Shown here piece by piece: positions 40,708-43,024 of a stretch of 43,024 bases of DNA. The notes under the pieces are model-generated. The model had not been told where the DNA came from, made no database searches, and saw only the letters and a program-made list of their open reading frames with translations. Source of the stretch: DTU018 sp029550685 (GTDB lineage: Bacteria; Bacillota; Syntrophomonadia; Syntrophomonadales; Syntrophomonadaceae). Position numbers and translations under genes: made by a program. Numbering within the stretch: the first letter of the stretch is position 1; each line of letters begins with the position of its first letter. The DNA lies in assembly GCA_035412805.1 (NCBI GenBank), contig DAONVO010000009.1, positions 1-43,024 on the forward strand. Direction: 5' to 3'.

Positions 40708-42868
40708 CCAGTTGGTAGTGAACGAAGAGGTAGCCCAATTGCCAAAAAGAAATACGCAAATCCTCATCCTGGAAGGATTGGGCTGTGCTAATTGTGCAGC
40801 CAAAATAGAAATGGAAGTAAGGACCTTACCAGGAGTTCATGAGGCTTCTGTTGATATCATCTCCCGGAAACTAGCTGTGGAAACGGAGGAAAGCACCAAT
40901 ATTTACCGACTTTTTGCCGGTATAGAAGGGGTTGTAAAGCGAATAGAGCCAGATGTTAAAGTGATCCCGGCTGATCACCAGGCTGTTGATCAGTTATACA
41001 ACAGCGAGGAGGATTCCCTCACCGATAACAAGCAAATAATCAAGTTGGTTGCGGGAGGGGCATTATTTGCAGCGGGAATTATATTGGATTTGAGCTCATG
41101 GCTGGAATTGACGGTATTTTTGCTGAGCTATGTCATAATTGGCGGGGCAGTTTTGTTACGGGCTATCCAAGGTATTGCCCTGGGGCAAGTATTTAGTGAG
41201 TACTTTCTTATGAGTATAGCCACTATCGGCGCCTTTTTAATTGGTGAGTATCCTGAAGGTGTAGCTGTTATGTTGTTCTACCTGGTGGGGGAAATTCTCC
41301 AGGACCGGGCCGTAAACCAATCGCGCAGGTCTATCAGTTCCCTGATGGACATTAGACCCGATTATGCCAACTTGAAAACAGCTGACACAGTGCGCAGGGT
41401 TTCTCCTGAAGATGTAAATATTGGCGATATTATTCTGGTAAAACCCGGAGAAAAAGTTCCTTTGGATGGCCAGGTTATTGAGGGGACCTCCATGGTAGAC
41501 ACCTCAGCTCTGACCGGGGAATCAATTCCCCGTCAGTTGGAACCAGGTCAGGAGGTTTTGAGCGGATTTATCAATATCAATGGTCTCTTAACCGTTAAAG
41601 TAACCAAGAACTACCATGAATCTACGGTGGCTAAGATTTTGGATCTGGTGCAGAATGCCAGCAGTAAAAAAGCTCCTACAGAAAACTTTATTACTAAATT
41701 TGCCAATTATTATACCCCGGTAGTGGTATTTGCCGCACTGGCTATAGCAGTAGTACCTCCCTTGATAGTTGAAGGCGCAGTCTGGGCTGATTGGATTTAC
41801 AGAGCCCTGGTGTTTTTAGTTATCTCTTGTCCCTGTGCTCTGGTAATATCCATTCCCCTGGGCTTCTTCGGCGGAATTGGAGGAGCTTCTAAAAGAGGTA
41901 TTTTGGTAAAGGGCGGTAATTATCTGGAAGCCCTAAATTATGTGGAAACGGTAGTATTTGACAAAACCGGCACCTTAACCAAGGGTATATTTGAGGTGAC
42001 CGCTGTCAATCCCTGTCAAGGTTTCACCAAAGAAGAGTTGCTTGAATATGCCGCTTATGCTGAAGTTTACTCAAATCATCCCATTGCAGATTCTATAAGA
42101 AAGGCCTATGGTAAGGTTTTAGATGAAACCTTGATTGAAGACTACAAAGAAATGGCAGGACAGGGCATAAGAGTTCGTATCAATAGTAAAGAAGTTCTGG
42201 TAGGCAATAGCCGGATATTGACCGGTTATCCTGCAGAGAACCAGGCTAACGATACCACAGGTACCATAATACATGTAGTTGTTGATAAGTTGTATGCTGG
42301 TCAGATCATAATTGCTGATGAAGTAAAAGAAGATGCGGCCCAGGCCATCCGAGACCTTAAAAGATTAGGAATAAAGCAAACGGTAATGCTGACCGGCGAC
42401 GTGGCTGGGGTAGGCAAAAGAATAGGAACCCAATTAGGTATAGATCAAATCCATGCAGATTTGTTACCGGCTGATAAAGTTGACCAGCTGGAAATGCTGT
42501 ATAAGAGCAAATCCCCTAAAGGGAAATTGGTCTTCGTTGGAGATGGTATTAATGATGCTCCCGTACTGGCCAGAGCTGATATAGGTATAGCTATGGGAGG
42601 ATTGGGATCTGATGCGGCTATAGAAGCTGCCGACATTGTGATAATGAATGATGCGCCTTCCCAAATAGCAACGGCTATAAAAATTGCCCGGAAAACCAAA
42701 CGTATAATATATCAGAACATAGTTTTAGCTTTAGGAATTAAATCGATCATTCTTATTCTAGGTGTACTTGGCATAGCAACTATGTGGGGAGCAGTATTTG
42801 CTGACACTGGAGTAGCATTGCTTGCGGTACTCAATGCGGTAAGGATTATAAATACAAAAAGTATATGA
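40697..42868 (+). CDS. cadA: CadA-like Zn/Cd/Pb P1B-type ATPase
   Basis: This 723-residue ATPase exports soft divalent metals from the cytoplasm. It has one N-terminal heavy-metal-associated domain with Cys30 and Cys33 (GLGCANCAAKI), eight membrane helices, and the actuator motif TGES. The transmembrane metal site is CPC (Cys378, Cys380 in SCPCALVISIP), the phosphorylation site is DKTGT with Asp422, and SNHPIADSI (HP motif) and GDGINDAPVLARADIGIAMG follow. The C-terminal region ends normally. Sequence features fit the P1B-2 (CadA/ZntA) class. A TGGAGGA site precedes the ATG. The adjacent CadC-like repressor supports a cadmium/lead/zinc resistance operon. Confidence 0.95.
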   Translation: MQNSQLVVNEEVAQLPKRNTQILILEGLGCANCAAKIEMEVRTLPGVHEASVDIISRKLAVETEESTNIYRLFAGIEGVVKRIEPDVKVIPADHQAVDQLYNSEEDSLTDNKQIIKLVAGGALFAAGIILDLSSWLELTVFLLSYVIIGGAVLLRAIQGIALGQVFSEYFLMSIATIGAFLIGEYPEGVAVMLFYLVGEILQDRAVNQSRRSISSLMDIRPDYANLKTADTVRRVSPEDVNIGDIILVKPGEKVPLDGQVIEGTSMVDTSALTGESIPRQLEPGQEVLSGFININGLLTVKVTKNYHESTVAKILDLVQNASSKKAPTENFITKFANYYTPVVVFAALAIAVVPPLIVEGAVWADWIYRALVFLVISCPCALVISIPLGFFGGIGGASKRGILVKGGNYLEALNYVETVVFDKTGTLTKGIFEVTAVNPCQGFTKEELLEYAAYAEVYSNHPIADSIRKAYGKVLDETLIEDYKEMAGQGIRVRINSKEVLVGNSRILTGYPAENQANDTTGTIIHVVVDKLYAGQIIIADEVKEDAAQAIRDLKRLGIKQTVMLTGDVAGVGKRIGTQLGIDQIHADLLPADKVDQLEMLYKSKSPKGKLVFVGDGINDAPVLARADIGIAMGGLGSDAAIEAADIVIMNDAPSQIATAIKIARKTKRIIYQNIVLALGIKSIILILGVLGIATMWGAVFADTGVALLAVLNAVRIINTKSI

Positions 42869-43024
42869 GTATTACAAAAAAACCGATTACCTGTAAACAG
42901 AGGACTCTTACTGGGGAAATAGCCCTAGCAGCACCACATTAATGCCATTGCTGTGAAAACTGTCCTCGCTTTAGTGCAAAAGACAGCTATACTGTCATCG
43001 CGAGCGCGCCAGCGCGTGGCAATC
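42869..43024 (+). other. Non-coding 3' end with inverted repeats
   Basis: No coding frame is supported here. An outer GAGGAC (42900-42905)/GTCCTC (42962-42967) pair encloses a CAGCA/TGCTG stem, and a further hairpin GACAG/CTGTC lies at 42982-42996. There is no clear terminator with T-run after cadA. The meaning is unclear. Confidence 0.4.
42993..43024 (+). repeat. GC-rich palindromic sequence, probable dispersed repeat, cut by window end
   Basis: The last 32 bases (TGTCATCGCGAGCGCG followed by CCAGCGCGTGGCAATC) have a much higher GC content than the rest. They resemble the TGTCATTGCGAG...GTGGCAATC type of dispersed intergenic repeats seen in many bacterial genomes. One copy only is visible, so repetition is inferred from the form. 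Confidence 0.5.

Noticed and set aside
1..43024. CRISPR array, tRNA or rRNA genes, insertion sequence
   Set aside because: No regularly spaced direct repeats, tRNA cloverleaf, rRNA core or transposase frame was seen. The block looks like stable core chromosome.

Overview
The window reads as one long, almost entirely plus-strand block of chromosomal housekeeping genes from an anaerobic, Gram-positive (Firmicutes/Clostridia) bacterium. Gene order follows the Bacillus subtilis fla/che-rpsB-cdsA-dxr-rseP-proS-polC-rimP-nusA-infB-rbfA-truB-ribF-rpsO-pnp-ylxY-mlpA-ymxH region. The many TTG and GTG starts, strong AGGAGG-type ribosome binding sites, a PolC-type polymerase and the moderate base composition fit a Syntrophomonadaceae-like clostridium. 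That family assignment is inference from gene content and style, not from a database match.

Region by region: (1) 1-5570 is the tail of a flagellar/chemotaxis operon: the 3' part of cheA, then cheW, cheC, cheD, the flagellar sigma factor, a FapA-like DUF342 protein, an unrecognised small protein and a SwrB/YlxL-like membrane protein, ending at a terminator. (2) 5711-20646 opens with a strong promoter and a folded rpsB leader. It carries translation factors (rpsB, tsf, frr), UMP kinase, undecaprenyl-PP synthase, CDP-DAG synthase, an AI-2E family permease, two MEP-pathway isoprenoid genes (dxr, ispG) flanking the rseP site-2 protease, prolyl-tRNA synthetase, an MgtC-like protein and polC. (3) 20662-28804 is the nusA/infB operon, with its own promoter and a large leader hairpin: rimP, nusA, rnpM, the L7Ae-like gene, infB, rbfA, nrnA, truB, ribF. 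(4) 28814-36330 has a promoter and structured leader for rpsO, then pnp, a VanW-domain protein, a YlxY-type deacetylase homologue, a D,D-carboxypeptidase, an M16 peptidase, dUTPase and YmxH. (5) 36413-38633 holds a small unrecognised protein, guaB with its own promoter, and a short second MgtC-like protein. (6) 38630-40231 is a self-contained unit: promoter, cyclic-di-AMP (ydaO/yuaA) riboswitch, a radical-SAM aminomutase, terminator. (7) 40240-42868 is a metal-resistance operon with promoter, ArsR-family operator, a CadC-like repressor and a CadA-like P1B ATPase. The last ~150 bases are non-coding and end in a GC-rich palindromic sequence that looks like a dispersed repeat.

Four observations stand out. 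First, the aminomutase under the c-di-AMP riboswitch has Lys337 and Asn374 exactly where lysine 2,3-aminomutase has its two lysine-binding aspartates. This is the signature of glutamate 2,3-aminomutase, so the unit looks like c-di-AMP-controlled synthesis of beta-glutamate, a compatible solute. Second, PolC lacks the 3'-5' proofreading exonuclease domain that normally interrupts its PHP domain. Third, pnp has no ATG/GTG/TTG start that would preserve its conserved N-terminus and appears to start at AUA; the next gene may do the same. Fourth, several leaders (rpsB, rimP, rpsO) fold into distinct structures that suggest RNA-level control.
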